Assembly (NCBI GenBank): GCA_039654915.1
Contig: CM077595.1
Span: forward strand, 51,615,501-51,679,500
Direction of reading: 5' to 3'
Length of the DNA: 64,000 nt
DNA from: Aquilaria yunnanensis
Lineage: Eukaryota > Streptophyta > Magnoliopsida > Malvales > Thymelaeaceae
Part shown: one piece after another, positions 11,370 through 20,807 of the stretch
How the letters are laid out: every line of letters begins with the position of its first letter
How positions within the stretch are numbered: the stretch's first letter is position 1
Translations under genes and position numbers: made by a program
Notes under the pieces: model-generated
Seen by the model: the letters and a program-made list of their open reading frames with translations, nothing else
Told to the model about the DNA's origin: nothing
Database searches by the model: none

Positions 11370-13400
11370 GACTTGTCTCAATCTCAACAAGAGAAGTCAA
11401 TCATGCTTGTACCACTTTCACCACAACAAGTCTTGGAGGATCAAAGAAAAATTCAAAGTGAGCTTGAGAGAAAAGAGAAAGAGGGGAAAGTTGAGGGCAA
11501 AAGTGATGAGGGGAAAGTTGAGAGAACAACCGAGAGATTAAGTGAGAAGAGTGGACATGAGGGGAAGAAAAGTGGAGAGTTCCCGAGAGAAGAAATTGAG
11601 TGCGAAGTTGAGAGAAGACAAGAGTGCAATGAACCCAAGCCGAGTGAAGAGAGAAAGACCTACAGAGAAGCCATACTTTCATCTAACATAATGGAGTCTT
11701 CTTCTAGTGTTGTGTTGTCTTCTTTTCAGGAATTGAGTGGAGATGAACTACAAGAATCAAATGAGTTGCTGCCCATTAAAGAAGTTGGTGTTCCTAATAT
11801 TCTAAGCCATGTTCCATGCATCAAACCAATGAAGGAGGTTGAAAAGGAACAATTTGTGGTAAGTCCAAGTGATTTCATATGCAAAAATTTGCCTGACATT
11901 GTTTCTTATCCTATGTTTCAAGGGGATGAAATTAATGCAACTCCAACTAAAGTCATTGAGGCCAAAGGTGAAAATTTTGTGGTTTCTACACCAAAGGAAG
12001 ATACTTGGAGACTAAGTCCAACAACTGTAATGTATTTCTTCCTTACACTTAGATATGATGTAGTTTTGCATGAAAATCTCAAACAATGTGTGTTTGCTTG
12101 CAATGTTATTTTGACAAATGGTTTTCATGAAACTAGATTAAGAGAAGGAAGTAAACATGGAAAATTGACAAAATATGGTTTAAAAGCTTCTAATTCTTTG
12201 GTTTTGTCAAATCATCTTTGGAATTGCTTGAGTTTCTTTAGAGGAAAATCTGTTTTGTTGTCTTTTGTTTTTGAATTTGTTTACTTTGCATCCATGTCAC
12301 ATTGTTTTGTTTTGCCTCAAGTTAAATCTGCTTCTTTGGAATTTTTCATGCATAAATTGGCTGTTACACATGCATTACATACTTCTTTGATTCACATTTA
12401 TATTCAGCCCATTTTTGTGTGTCAATCTTTATTTTCCAGCAAGCATTTTTTTATCTTGACACATGCATTACACAAACTTTTCAGCATTGATCTTTTTGCT
12501 TTATGTCCAAACCTAAAAGTTTTTATTTTGAGTGAAAATTTTGGTTTTAAATTCAGCCTTTTAAGGAGGTATGTTGAGTCCTTTGTTTTGTGTCACATTT
12601 CATACGTATTCACAATTTTCATGCATTGTTGTGCATATACATGCAAAAATAAGTTTGCTACTGAATTGGTTTCACTTCATCCTATCTACTCCAATCTTGT
12701 TTCATTTAAGATGCTTAGGATTTTTGTGAAATTCGTGCATCCTTGTTTTGTTATTAGTTTAGGCCACATTGTGTTCAATTCTTGTTTAGTTGAATGGCCT
12801 ATGCAAACTATTGTCTTGACATGCATAACTTGTGCTTTTCATAACCATAATACTTGTGAGAGTTTAGGTTCATTTGTTTTGAGTGCATACAGTATCCGTA
12901 AGCTAAATTATTCCTACACTTCTTCTAGTTGTGAGAATAATGTTTTTGAGATGGTAAAGGCAATGAAAGTGATGCCTAGAGTTAAGATGAAAATTGTGCA
13001 AACATTCAGATTTTTTGTGCTAATTGCTTCTAACTTTGTTTTTGACCCTGGAGGTATCATTGCATTTGGATATTGGTTCAGGTTTTTCACAAGATCAAAG
13101 CTCCATACACAAGCATTCCATGTTATTGGTGCTTATGTGAAAGGTAAGTGCTTATGTGCTGATCATTTCATTGTTATTGATTCAATTCCCTTTTCTAGTG
13201 CAGGTTTTGATTCGAGGATGAATCCTTCTAAGGAGGGGGGAGCTGATACGATCAAAGAAGGAACAACCAAGGAAGGCAAGGACCCACTGAAAGTTTCTAG
13301 TGGACCATTGACAAGGAAAAAGGCTAAGGAGCTCACTAGTGCACTTCAAGCTTGGATTTTGACAGATTGGCGATGTTCTGGTAGAAAATTCATATCTTGA
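11370..13400 (+). CDS. Unknown long ORF in place of pol, in frame with gag
   Basis: About 676 codons without a stop, in the same frame as gag and separated from it only by the TGA at 11367. No ATG lies at the beginning: the first codons are GAC TTG, and the first internal Met is near 11403. Residues 1-110 are charged and Lys/Glu-rich (KVEGKSDEGKVER type). Residues 110-210 are acidic and mixed. Residues 220-600 are rich in Phe, Leu, Ser, His and Cys, with two THALH motifs. The last 50 residues enter the 3' LTR and match the pol tail of the gypsy element at 45174-47302 ([23 protein letters not shown]). No protease, RT, RNase H or integrase motif is present, and I do not recognise the family. 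The long open frame and in-frame join at both ends argue for past coding selection. It could be a fused gag extension or a captured sequence. Confidence 0.6.
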   Translation, partial: DLSQSQQEKSIMLVPLSPQQVLEDQRKIQSELERKEKEGKVEGKSDEGKVERTTERLSEKSGHEGKKSGEFPREEIECEVERRQECNEPKPSEERKTYREAILSSNIMESSSSVVLSSFQELSGDELQESNELLPIKEVGVPNILSHVPCIKPMKEVEKEQFVVSPSDFICKNLPDIVSYPMFQGDEINATPTKVIEAKGENFVVSTPKEDTWRLSPTTVMYFFLTLRYDVVLHENLKQCVFACNVILTNGFHETRLREGSKHGKLTKYGLKASNSLVLSNHLWNCLSFFRGKSVLLSFVFEFVYFASMSHCFVLPQVKSASLEFFMHKLAVTHALHTSLIHIYIQPIFVCQSLFSSKHFFILTHALHKLFSIDLFALCPNLKVFILSENFGFKFSLLRRYVESFVLCHISYVFTIFMHCCAYTCKNKFATELVSLHPIYSNLVSFKMLRIFVKFVHPCFVISLGHIVFNSCLVEWPMQTIVLTCITCAFHNHNTCESLGSFVLSAYSIRKLNYSYTSSSCENNVFEMVKAMKVMPRVKMKIVQTFRFFVLIASNFVFDPGGIIAFGYWFRFFTRSKLHTQAFHVIGAYVKGKCLCADHFIVIDSIPFSSAGFDSRMNPSKEGGADTIKEGTTKEGKDPLKVSSGPLTRKKAKELTSALQAWILTDWRCSGRKFIS
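13231..13240 (+). other. Polypurine tract of nested gypsy
   Basis: AGGAGGGGGG three bases before the 3' LTR, the plus-strand primer in reverse transcription. The same tract occurs at 47001-47010 before the related LTR. Confidence 0.85.
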
Positions 13401-14263
13401 GCTAAACAGATCGGAATTGAGTAATTCTTGATTCATTGGAAAGCTAACATCTGGAGCGGAAAATCATATGAAGACCATGAAACCCAGTTTGCACGTTAAG
13501 GAGGTCCAATTTAGCTTCAAAGTCACGATTTACGAGTTATCGCTGGTTCAAAAGCAGTTGCAGTAGTTTGGGCATATCTTTAGATTTAGGTGTCCATTTT
13601 GTGTGGTTCATGTATCATTTCAAATCTAAGAAAGAGATCTACAACTTTCATGTTTTACATTTTGAGAAATCATGGCTGCATGAAGTTCGAATTTCATCTT
13701 GAAGTTGATGACACAGGCAGGAACCACCCGAGAAGACTATTTTGGGGTTTTCATAGCCAATCTTGTATTTATAGTTTATTTTCGTTCAAATCCTATTTAG
13801 ATACATTATTTAGGAAGTTATTTAGGCTATGGAATAGTTTTAAATCGTTTTGGACAAGTGGCATACGCTGCATTCATTAAACTTGTTCAAACTAGGAATT
13901 AGAGTCCTAATTTGACTAGGATTTCCTATGTCTTTGTATCTAGGATTCCTAAGGGATTTAGGCTGTGAATTTTGCCCAGCTTTTAACCCTAGTTTAGGCC
14001 TATATAAAGGCACATATTCTGGATGTAAACATACAAAAAAATTTCAAAATAATATTGCTCTTTGGAGAGGTTTTCTCTTTGGTTCTTTGTGGACTGCCTT
14101 GGTGCACAAGTGTGCTTGTGTTCTTGGAGTTCTATACTTCTCGTTTCTAATCACAGGTTGATTAGGGGTGGGGGTTTCAAATCCAGTCTCTTTGATGTCT
14201 TGTGGAGCTTGAAAAACATCTTGGGCGCGTTTCATGGTCTTTATATCATCGGGGTTCGCATCA
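13244..14263 (+). repeat. 3' LTR of nested gag-only gypsy
   Basis: 1020 bp, pair of 8570-9589 with about 25 differences by eye. The long ORF ends within it at 13400. The right edge is fixed by the target duplication TGGCC and the resumption of the Tat integrase frame. Confidence 0.96.
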
Positions 14264-14556
14264 TGGCCGAACACAGAGAGATAGCCGAGCTGAGAAGAAA
14301 AGCTTTTCAGCAAAGAGTAGCCGCGGCTGTAAACTTACGGGCCAGGCCAAAAGAAATCAAGAAGGGAGACCTCGTTCTCCAAAAGGCCGACTTCACACCC
14401 CAAAGGCCATCCCATGGTGTACTTTGCGCAAACTGGGAAGGACCCTATCTGGTTCTCGCCGAAGTACGAAAAGGCGTGTACAAGCTTGGCGACGCCAAAG
14501 GCGTAGAATTGAAGAACACTTGGCACTCAGACGCCTTGAAAAAATTCTATGCTTAA
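14264..14556 (+). pseudogene. pol: Tat integrase C-terminus, after the nested insertion
   Basis: Coding resumes here with EHREIAELRRKAFQQRVAA, directly continuing the integrase interrupted at 8569 once one copy of TGGCC is discounted. The segment includes the typical C-terminal DNA-binding fold signature (KKGDLVLQKA, WEGPYLVLAEV, LKNTWHSDALKKFYA) and ends at TAA 14554-14556. It forms one reading unit with 6417-8569 and is not an independent gene. The apparent ATG at 14263 is made by the last base of the nested element plus TG of the duplication. Confidence 0.93.
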
Positions 14557-15214
14557 GGTTGAGCGGAGGAGTTAGGTCGTACAGAATGGCCTTGAGAAAT
14601 ATTCTTAAGTGTACAGAAATTGTGCAAAACAGGATTCCGCAAAGATGCTCGCCATGATAAAGCATAGATATGACTTTCCGAAGTCCCTTGAGCCATCTCG
14701 CTCGGGAAAGATGGAAAACAAAAATCTCGCAGAAGTATTCGCCATAGCCAGCGCAGAGATAATTCTCCGAACTCCCTTGAGCGAACATGCTCGGGAAAAT
14801 GGGAAGTGAAAAATCTCGCGAAAGGTTTTCCGAAGTCCCTTGAGCAAACATGCTCGGGACAACTGGAAAAACAAAAAATTTGACTGAAGGTTTTCCGAAG
14901 TCCCTTGAGCAATCATGTTCGGGGTAAATTGGAAATGCAAAAGCCTGCAAAAAGACTTAATCAAATTTTTTCAGGCCTTCCAGAAAGTCTTTCGAGCAAG
15001 CGCACTCGGGACAAAGGAAGGTAAAAAAGTTTCTTTAATCGCAGGTTTTCCGAAGTCTCTTGAGCGAATGTGTTCGGGACAATGGAAATGAAGAAACTTG
15101 CAAGAAAAGACTTAGCCAAAAAATCTTCATTAAGAGCAAAGCTGCTTTACAGTAAAGAACTGCCCGAAGAAGGATTACAAAATAGAAGGGAAGGAAAAGG
15201 GGCCCTAAAATAGC
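14557..15214 (+). repeat. Tandem repeats in Tat untranslated region after pol
   Basis: Six degenerate copies of a 61-89 bp unit, beginning near 14675, 14764, 14825, 14891, 14976 and 15045. Each starts with a form of TTTTCCGAAGTCCCTTGAGC and then a short GCTCGGGA block. Variable tandem repeats in the 3' untranslated part are known in Tat-lineage elements and have been proposed as seeds of new satellites. The rest of the stretch shows nothing coding on the plus strand. The antisense gene ends just downstream. Confidence 0.8.
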
Positions 15215-17629
15215 CTAAGGGTTCGCGGCGTCCCGAGAGCCACTCGTTTGCCCGCCCTTTTCCACCACCTTCGGCGCTGGAATTGAAGGAGGAAGTTTCA
15301 GATGTTCGACCTTGGACCATTTCCACCGAGGTCCCCCAGGAATGTTTAGACCCTCTAGAAAAGAGAGGTCCAGATCTGGGAACCTCTGGAGAACCTGGTG
15401 CCGAGCAAGGCAGAAGCCGTCCTGGAACGCGACCTTGTTCATTTGATCAGACTTGTTCTTCTCAAGCTCGAGGTCGTCAAGCTCGTCCTTCAGGTCCGCG
15501 ATCTCCTCTTCCAGCCCCTTTATCTGCTCCTCCCCATTCGGCTCCTTCTTCAACGACTCGACCTCGGCCGTAGAGCGTTATTCTCACACGTCAACGACAC
15601 TATACGGCTGTCAGAACCAGCCTTGTGCTGGAGAAGATCTTCATTGGCGGCGAGCATCCCCTTTATTTGGTCACCGAGGTTAGCGATCTTCCTGGAGGAG
15701 TCCTTTTGAAGTTCTTCTTTTTCCTTCCGGAACTCCTCCCGAAGGGCAGCTACTTCTTTCTCAGCAGCCTCTTTCAGCTGCTGGTTTTTGGTGACCGACT
15801 CCGCGAGTGCGGTCCTCGTCTCATTCATGGTTTGAGTGGCCGAAGTTCGAAAAGCAACCTCCCTGGCCACCCGAACTCGGAGGAAGGCGGCGTACCCCAT
15901 CAGCTACAAAAAGATTAAACGCAAGGTCAGTAAGAGCCAAACACTTAGGAAAAAATTGAAGGGAATGAGCTGTGAAGGATATACCTGAGTAGCGTGCTCG
16001 GTGATCTTTGCGGCGAGGGTGTTATCCCCCGGATGGGCCACCGCTATAGCCTTGAAGGAGGCCTCGGTGAGCACCCCCCTCGTAATTTCCTTAGCCATTT
16101 GAGGAACGTCCTCGGAGTACATATTCATGTCCTCCGTGAACGTCCAGAAAGGCTCCTTGGGTATCTTCCCTTGCGGGATTTTGGCATCCCGAAGAGCTCG
16201 TTTCCGAGCATGTTCGGCTACCCAGCCAGGGGTAGTCAACTCCCCTGCATGGTAAGAATGAGAAGGAGATTAAAAGACAAAGAAGCCAATCCAGAAAAAA
16301 CAAAGGAAGTACACTTTGTCTGGAAACAAACCTGGCGGAACCTCGACAACAACGTCCTCGGAGTCCTCGGCCTCCTCGGCCGAAATGCCCTTGCCCTTCC
16401 GCTTGCGCCGCTCCTTGCCAGAAGGTACTTCTACCACTACATCAAGGAGGGCCTGTGACGCGGTAGGACTCTGAGGAGGGACGTCGATTGAAGGGACCTC
16501 GGAAGCAGCAGCCTCAGGCTTCGGAATCTCGGCTGCCCTAGGCTCCTCGGCAGTCTCCTCAGGAATTTCCTCTAGAGGAGCCTGGGCAGCTCTCTTTGCC
16601 CGTTTCCTCGAAGGCCCCGCGCCAGTAGACTTCCGCCTTCGGGAAGACGCCTTCTTCGTCTGATCGCCCTTCTCCACCTGGCCAGTGAAAAGGGACTTGG
16701 AATTTGGCGGCAGTCGCGTCGCCCATCTCTGAAAAAGGAGATAAACATCAGCGTAAGTCCGAGGAAAAAAGCAGTAAAGGAGTAGAAGATAACTCACTTT
16801 CGGCAAGCGCTTCAAAAGAAATTTCCTCCTTAAGAAGCTTGACCAACCAGGAATCCTTCCCGGCGATGGCAGGAGCTGGCATCTCGAGGTCAGTCTCATG
16901 GTCCTTTACCACCTTTAGCTCCCGAAGGACCTCTTCGGTCATCAACCTCCAGTTGATTGGAAAAGGGTAAAGGGCGCGCAGAACGACCTCGGGATCCCAG
17001 TCAGAGACAGCCCGAATGCGGGCGTCGAAATCCGCGAACAAGGGAGCTAACTCTGGGGTCAGCAGCATCCTCGGATCAGCAACGTCCACATCCAGTGTTC
17101 CCTGAGCCCATTTGGTCGGAACGTACGACCAGGCCTCGTCCATCTTCATGAAGAAAAACTTCTGTTGCCACCCCCGCCAGCTATCTTTAGTGGCGAAGGT
17201 GAACATGAATTTCTTGCTCCCGGATCCCCGAGGTAGCATGAAATAGAAGCCACCCTTCGGGACCACAGAGAGCTTGTAATACTGCATAAAGATTCTGAAA
17301 TTGGGTTCTATCCCGAAGACGCCACACATGCAAAGGTAGGCGTTAAAATAGCAGAACGAGTTCGGGGGAAGCTGGTTCACAGCAATGCCATGAAATTTGC
17401 AGAACTCGCACACCATCTTCGGGGGAGGATACCGAAGACCGGCCTTCAGTTGGGCTCGGAAGACGGTAACCTCCTTACTGTGGTTTGAAAAAGCATAATG
17501 GCTAGAACGAGGCAGCCTAGTAATGGCGTAAGAGGGAAGAAAGAATTTTTTCTTCCACCTCTCTAACTTTTCAGGGGTGGTGCAACAAGGATGGGCTAAA
17601 AGAGGCTGCCAGCTCTCAGGAATGGGCAT
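15215..17629 (-). pseudogene. Antisense gene of the Tat element, multi-exon (frameshifted)
   Basis: Minus-strand gene between pol and the 3' LTR. Exon 1 starts at ATG 17627-17629 and encodes about 275 residues resembling the family called putative gypsy-type transposon protein (Pfam Transposase_28): PPNSFCYFNAYLCMCGVFGIEP, FMQYYKLSVVPKGGFYFMLP, KDSWRGWQQKFFFM. Exon 2 (about 16332-16728) has basic nuclear-localisation-like runs (SRKRAKRAA, KERRKRKGKG) and acidic Pro/Glu stretches. Exon 3 is 15985-16244 and exon 4 is 15215-15903, the latter with long coiled coils. Introns between exons 2-3 and 3-4 have GT/AG borders and keep the frame. The exon 1-2 join keeps frame only with a weaker donor at 16793 and acceptor at 16727. 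A one-base shift near 15555-15575 breaks exon 4. Function of the family is unknown; a regulatory or silencing-related role is only a guess. Confidence 0.78.
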
Positions 17630-17889
17630 TTTTTACATGAAAACGAGTTTGAAAATGGAAGAAAACAGTTTCCAGAGAAAAACCCAAAAGAACACAGGGA
17701 TCAAAGCGCTCTGAAAAACAAAAACCCACCGAAAGGTTTGCCAAAATCTGAGGACACCGTCGTGAAAGCTGGCTGGAAAAAAGCTCTGATTAAGGTAGCT
17801 CCGCCACAGAAAGCAAGAAAGTGCAAGAACAGGGGCAAAGCAGAGAGAAGAGCAGAAGAGGAAGCAAAAGGAACTTATGATGGAGTGGG

Positions 17890-18034
17890 CTATTTATAAG
17901 CCAGAGGTGGGTAACCGAAACATCGTCATAAGTACCCTTTGGAGGCGAACCGTGGCCGTAACTACTCTCTACACCTGAAAAGGCGCGCCCTCTGTAACCG
18001 ACGCGACTCTCCTCCAATGGCAAAGCGCCACGTG
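17890..18034 (-). promoter_or_regulatory. Antisense promoter inside the Tat element
   Basis: On the minus strand, TATAAATAG lies at 17890-17898, about 260 bp upstream of the antisense ATG. A CACGTG box is at 18029-18034, and a CCAAT pentamer (plus strand) is at about 18013. The order and spacing fit a plant RNA polymerase II promoter directing transcription toward pol. Confidence 0.65.
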
Positions 18035-18412
18035 TCAACCGCCGCGCGAAAATGGGGGACACGTCCTCCAAACGTCCCTTGAAAGCTGGGACACGTCTTC
18101 TGACATCCCTGGAAAACTGGGACGCGCCGCTCAGACTGACACGCTTGGCCAAACAGACCTGCAGAAACAAAGAGCAGGCCATCTCGAGGACGCCAAGAAA
18201 CAGGCTATGGCCGAACAGCTCATGACCTTCGGGCAAGAGGTGTATCTTCGGCATAGGCTCCGCCTCGAAGACACCAAAGAACAGGCCAAGGTCGAAGAGC
18301 CCATGATCTTCGGGCAAAAGGCGCATCCTCGGAACAGGTTAAGCTTCCAAAGAAACTCCCATACACAACCTCGGAAAGAGATGCAAAACCGAAGTCTTCA
18401 CTTCGGCTTTCC
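18035..18412 (+). repeat. Short tandem repeats upstream of the 3' LTR
   Basis: Two kinds of degenerate repeats. At about 18055-18140 there are three units of roughly 36-40 bp, each starting GGGACACGTC or GGGACGCG. At about 18190-18345 there are two units of about 85 bp with a CTTCGGGCAA core (first near 18226). No open frame of interest is present. The stretch 17630-17889 is the presumed antisense 5' untranslated region and shows nothing else. Confidence 0.6.
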
Positions 18413-18421
18413 AAAGGGGGG
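18413..18421 (+). other. Polypurine tract of the Tat element
   Basis: AAAGGGGGG four bases before the 3' LTR, the primer for plus-strand DNA synthesis. Confidence 0.85.
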
Positions 18422-18425
18422 CATG

Positions 18426-19173
18426 TGATAGCCAAACGCTATCGCCTCTATCTGGCCGAACTCCCTGCCACAATGATGGCCAGAAGAAGCTGGCGCTGCC
18501 CGAGAAAAGCTGCGATCAGGCACCTCGGGAGATAGCCGAAGAGCTCCGAGCCCGGCACGCCAGGAAACCCCGAGGACACTACTCGCCCCCCCAAGGTTGT
18601 GAACAGATAGCCTTCGGAAAAACGGCACCAGATAGCGAGCCGAACATGATATCCCCGAAGGCGGAACTCCCTGAAACTGGGAACCCCCGAACTGAGGGCT
18701 TGTTTCCCGAAGAGGCTCTGTCCGAACTAAAGGACGACCTCACCCAGGGACCTCGGGAGTACGGTAGGAGCATTTATGGAAGCATTTAAGGAAGCCTCTG
18801 ACACGTCCTTTCACAGACGTCATAAAGCCGCCTGAATAGGCGCTCTGACACACGGACGCCATCAGAATCACATCATGGCCCATCTCAGCACGTGGCTCAA
18901 GGCAACCTACTACCAGCTATCTGTCCCCTATGCCCAGAAATTCAGGAACATCCGACCGAACACGTGTCGCGATCTGAACGGGCTAGGCACTCCTATAAAT
19001 ACCAGGAATTAATACTTGGCAGGAGGCTGGTCGGTTGGCAAAACACTGCTCCCACACTCTGAGAAAACTACCAGGCACTCTCCTTTGGGCTATCCATTCC
19101 ATCAGACGTTCCTCCTCCTAGAAGTCTCTCCACCAGTCACCATGACTATAAACGATGAGGCCCCTGGCCATCA
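18426..19173 (+). repeat. 3' LTR of the Tat element
   Basis: 748 bp, pair of 2652-3399. It ends GGCCATCA and is followed directly by the target duplication ATTCC (19174-19178) and satellite. Confidence 0.97.
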
Positions 19174-19425
19174 ATTCCAAACAACTGGTGAATGCTTCCA
19201 TTTCATTCCAAAGAAGTTGTGAAAGTTTCCATTTCATTCCAAAACACTCGTGAATGTTTGCATTTTATTCAAAACAAGTTTTGAATGTTTCCATTTCATT
19301 CGAAACAAGTTGTGAATGTTTCCATTTCATTCCATACATGTTGTAAATGTTCCAATTTCATTCCAAACAGGTTGTGAATGTTTCAATTTCATTCCAAATA
19401 AGTTTTCAGTGTTTCCATTCATTCC
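19174..19425. repeat. 31-bp satellite array, block 2
   Basis: About eight monomers between the Tat element and the solo LTR. Its left part continues block 1 once the Tat insertion is removed. The sequence also matches a stretch at about 23375-23620 in block 3. The last five bases, ATTCC, are the duplication of the next insertion. Confidence 0.95.
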
Positions 19426-19465
19426 GGTTGGAATTCTTGGCGCACCAAGATCCTTTTAAGGTAGG

Positions 19466-19870
19466 ATTTGAGCTCATTGAGCTAACTCTAGCTTGAACAG
19501 CTATTTAAGGCAGCTAGAAGTAGCTCCCTTTAGCTCAAGTTAGCTTATGTTAGCTCACTGCAGCTATAAGTAGCTCAGAGTAGCTGGACTTCAGCTCAAC
19601 TCAGCTCACTTCAGCTATAAGTAGCTCAAAGTAGCTGGACTTAAGCTCAAGTTAGCTCAAGACAGCTCACTTCAACTATAAGTGGCTCAAAGTAGCTGGA
19701 CTTCAGCTCAAGTTAGCTCAAGTCAGCTCAAGTCAGCTCAAGTCAGCTCACTTCAGCTTCTGGTAGCTGAGTGTAGCTGGACTTCAGTTCACTTCAGCTG
19801 AGAGCAGCTAACTCCAGCTCAAGGTCAGCTCTAGGAGCTGGACCTCAGTTCATGGTGCTTGGTTGGAGCT
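19466..19870 (+). repeat. AGCT-rich subrepeats in the LTR U3 region
   Basis: Dense array of roughly 10-bp units of the type AGCTCAAGTC, AGCTCACTTC and AGCTATAAGT. The same block, with different copy number, occurs at about 28140-28460, 32130-32530 (inverted) and 55115-55510. Its place upstream of the TATA box suggests U3 enhancer repeats. Confidence 0.85.
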
Positions 19871-20049
19871 CAAAGGAGCTTAATGGTGCATAAGTAGCAT
19901 AGTGAGCTAGCACAAGAACATGTTTTGTCCTTGCTTTTAGTTCATAACCACCAAGAGACACATCTTTTGTGTAAAGGTATGTCTCTTCATCAAAAGAAAT
20001 GACTATTGGCTAAAAGAACATGTCCTTTCATCCAAAGGAAGTGTTCCTT

Positions 20050-20215
20050 GAGTGAAAAGACATGTATATTCGGCCATAAGGTAGTTATGGGGTGGTTATA
20101 GGCCAAAGGAAGTGTTCCTTGGCTTTAAAAGACATGTATTTTCGCCCATAAGGTAGTTATGGGTGGTTATAGGCTAAAGGAAGTGTTTCTTGGCTAAAAG
20201 ACATGTATTTTCGCC
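20050..20215 (+). repeat. ~75-bp tandem duplication upstream of the LTR TATA box
   Basis: Two copies of a unit containing CCAAAGGAAGTGTTCCTTGG, an ACATGTAT block and GGTAGTTATGGGTGGTTATAGG-like sequence. Copy number differs among family members: repeated at about 31740-31940 (inverted) and 55860-56040, and nearly single at about 28745-28830. Confidence 0.75.
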
Positions 20216-20807
20216 ACCATACATGACCCTTAGCCAAAGGAAGTATTCTTCGGCTTAAAAGACACCTTTCTTGGTGTAAAGGTGTGCCTTTTGGTCATCT
20301 ATAAATAGCCTTTAGTGGCTGGCCATTTTAAGCACGAATTTGCACTCTATTTGCTCCATTTTCTTAAGAGAAAATTGTTCTCCTCCCATTTCCTTTAGAG
20401 GCCGAAATATTAAACACTTCTTGAGAGCATTGTGGGTGGATTTACATAGAGATTGTTCATCTCTATTCAAGCTTCAAGGTGCCCCTCTAAGATCAAGTTC
20501 TCCCTCAAGTTTTCACCCAAGATAACCAAGAAGAAAGGTGCACATTCTCTCTCGGTTTAGTAGCATGCTAGGTTTGAATTATTTACATGAATGTTCTTAG
20601 AAGCATGCTAGGATATATTTGACACAACATGTACGTAAAATTGATATGTTATATAGCATGTTATATCAACTGCATGAATAATATGTTAAAGAATTAGTAT
20701 TATGTATATCTATATCCATGTTGAATTCAAATGAACAAATATGCATGTGGCATATATATGAGTAGATAACATAAAAGTATGTTATCATAAGATCCTGAAA
20801 ATCTTCA

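Larger units (their letters stand above)
8570..14263 (+). mobile_element. Gag-only gypsy-type LTR retrotransposon nested in Tat
   Basis: A 5694-bp element with two 1020-bp LTRs, ends TGAT...ATCA, and target duplication TGGCC at 8565-8569 and 14264-14268 inside the Tat integrase. The internal region has an initiator-Met primer site, a long leader, a clear Ty3/gypsy Gag, a second open frame of unknown nature, and a polypurine tract. I find no protease, reverse transcriptase, RNase H or integrase. It fits the known class of plant terminal-repeat elements with only a GAG domain (TR-GAG), which must borrow enzymes from another element. The LTRs differ at about 25 sites by eye (about 2.5%), similar to the host Tat element, so both insertions may be close in age. 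Confidence 0.95.
2652..19173 (+). mobile_element. Tat-lineage Ty3/gypsy LTR retrotransposon
   Basis: A complete element in structure: two 748-bp LTRs beginning TGATAGCC and ending GGCCATCA, a primer site, gag, protease, reverse transcriptase, RNase H, a second archaeal-type RNase H, integrase, an antisense gene, and a polypurine tract. Target duplication ATTCC flanks it at 2647-2651 and 19174-19178. Of the 16.5 kb, 5.7 kb is a nested gypsy element at 8570-14263, so the element itself is about 10.8 kb. The LTRs differ at about 16 sites by eye (about 2%). Gag-pol is broken in many places, so the copy cannot encode its own enzymes. The second RNase H and the antisense gene point to the Tat (Retand/Ogre/Grande-like) lineage; the exact clade is not resolved. 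Confidence 0.96.
19426..20807 (+). mobile_element. Solo LTR of X-family copia element
   Basis: 1382 bp, matching LTRs at 28092-29387 and 55054-56547 and the inverted one at 31142-32580. It is flanked by ATTCC at 19421-19425 and 20808-20812. No internal region is present, so it arose by LTR-LTR recombination after a full insertion. The first base is G rather than the expected T. A TATA box, TATAAATAG, lies at 20300-20308. Confidence 0.95.
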
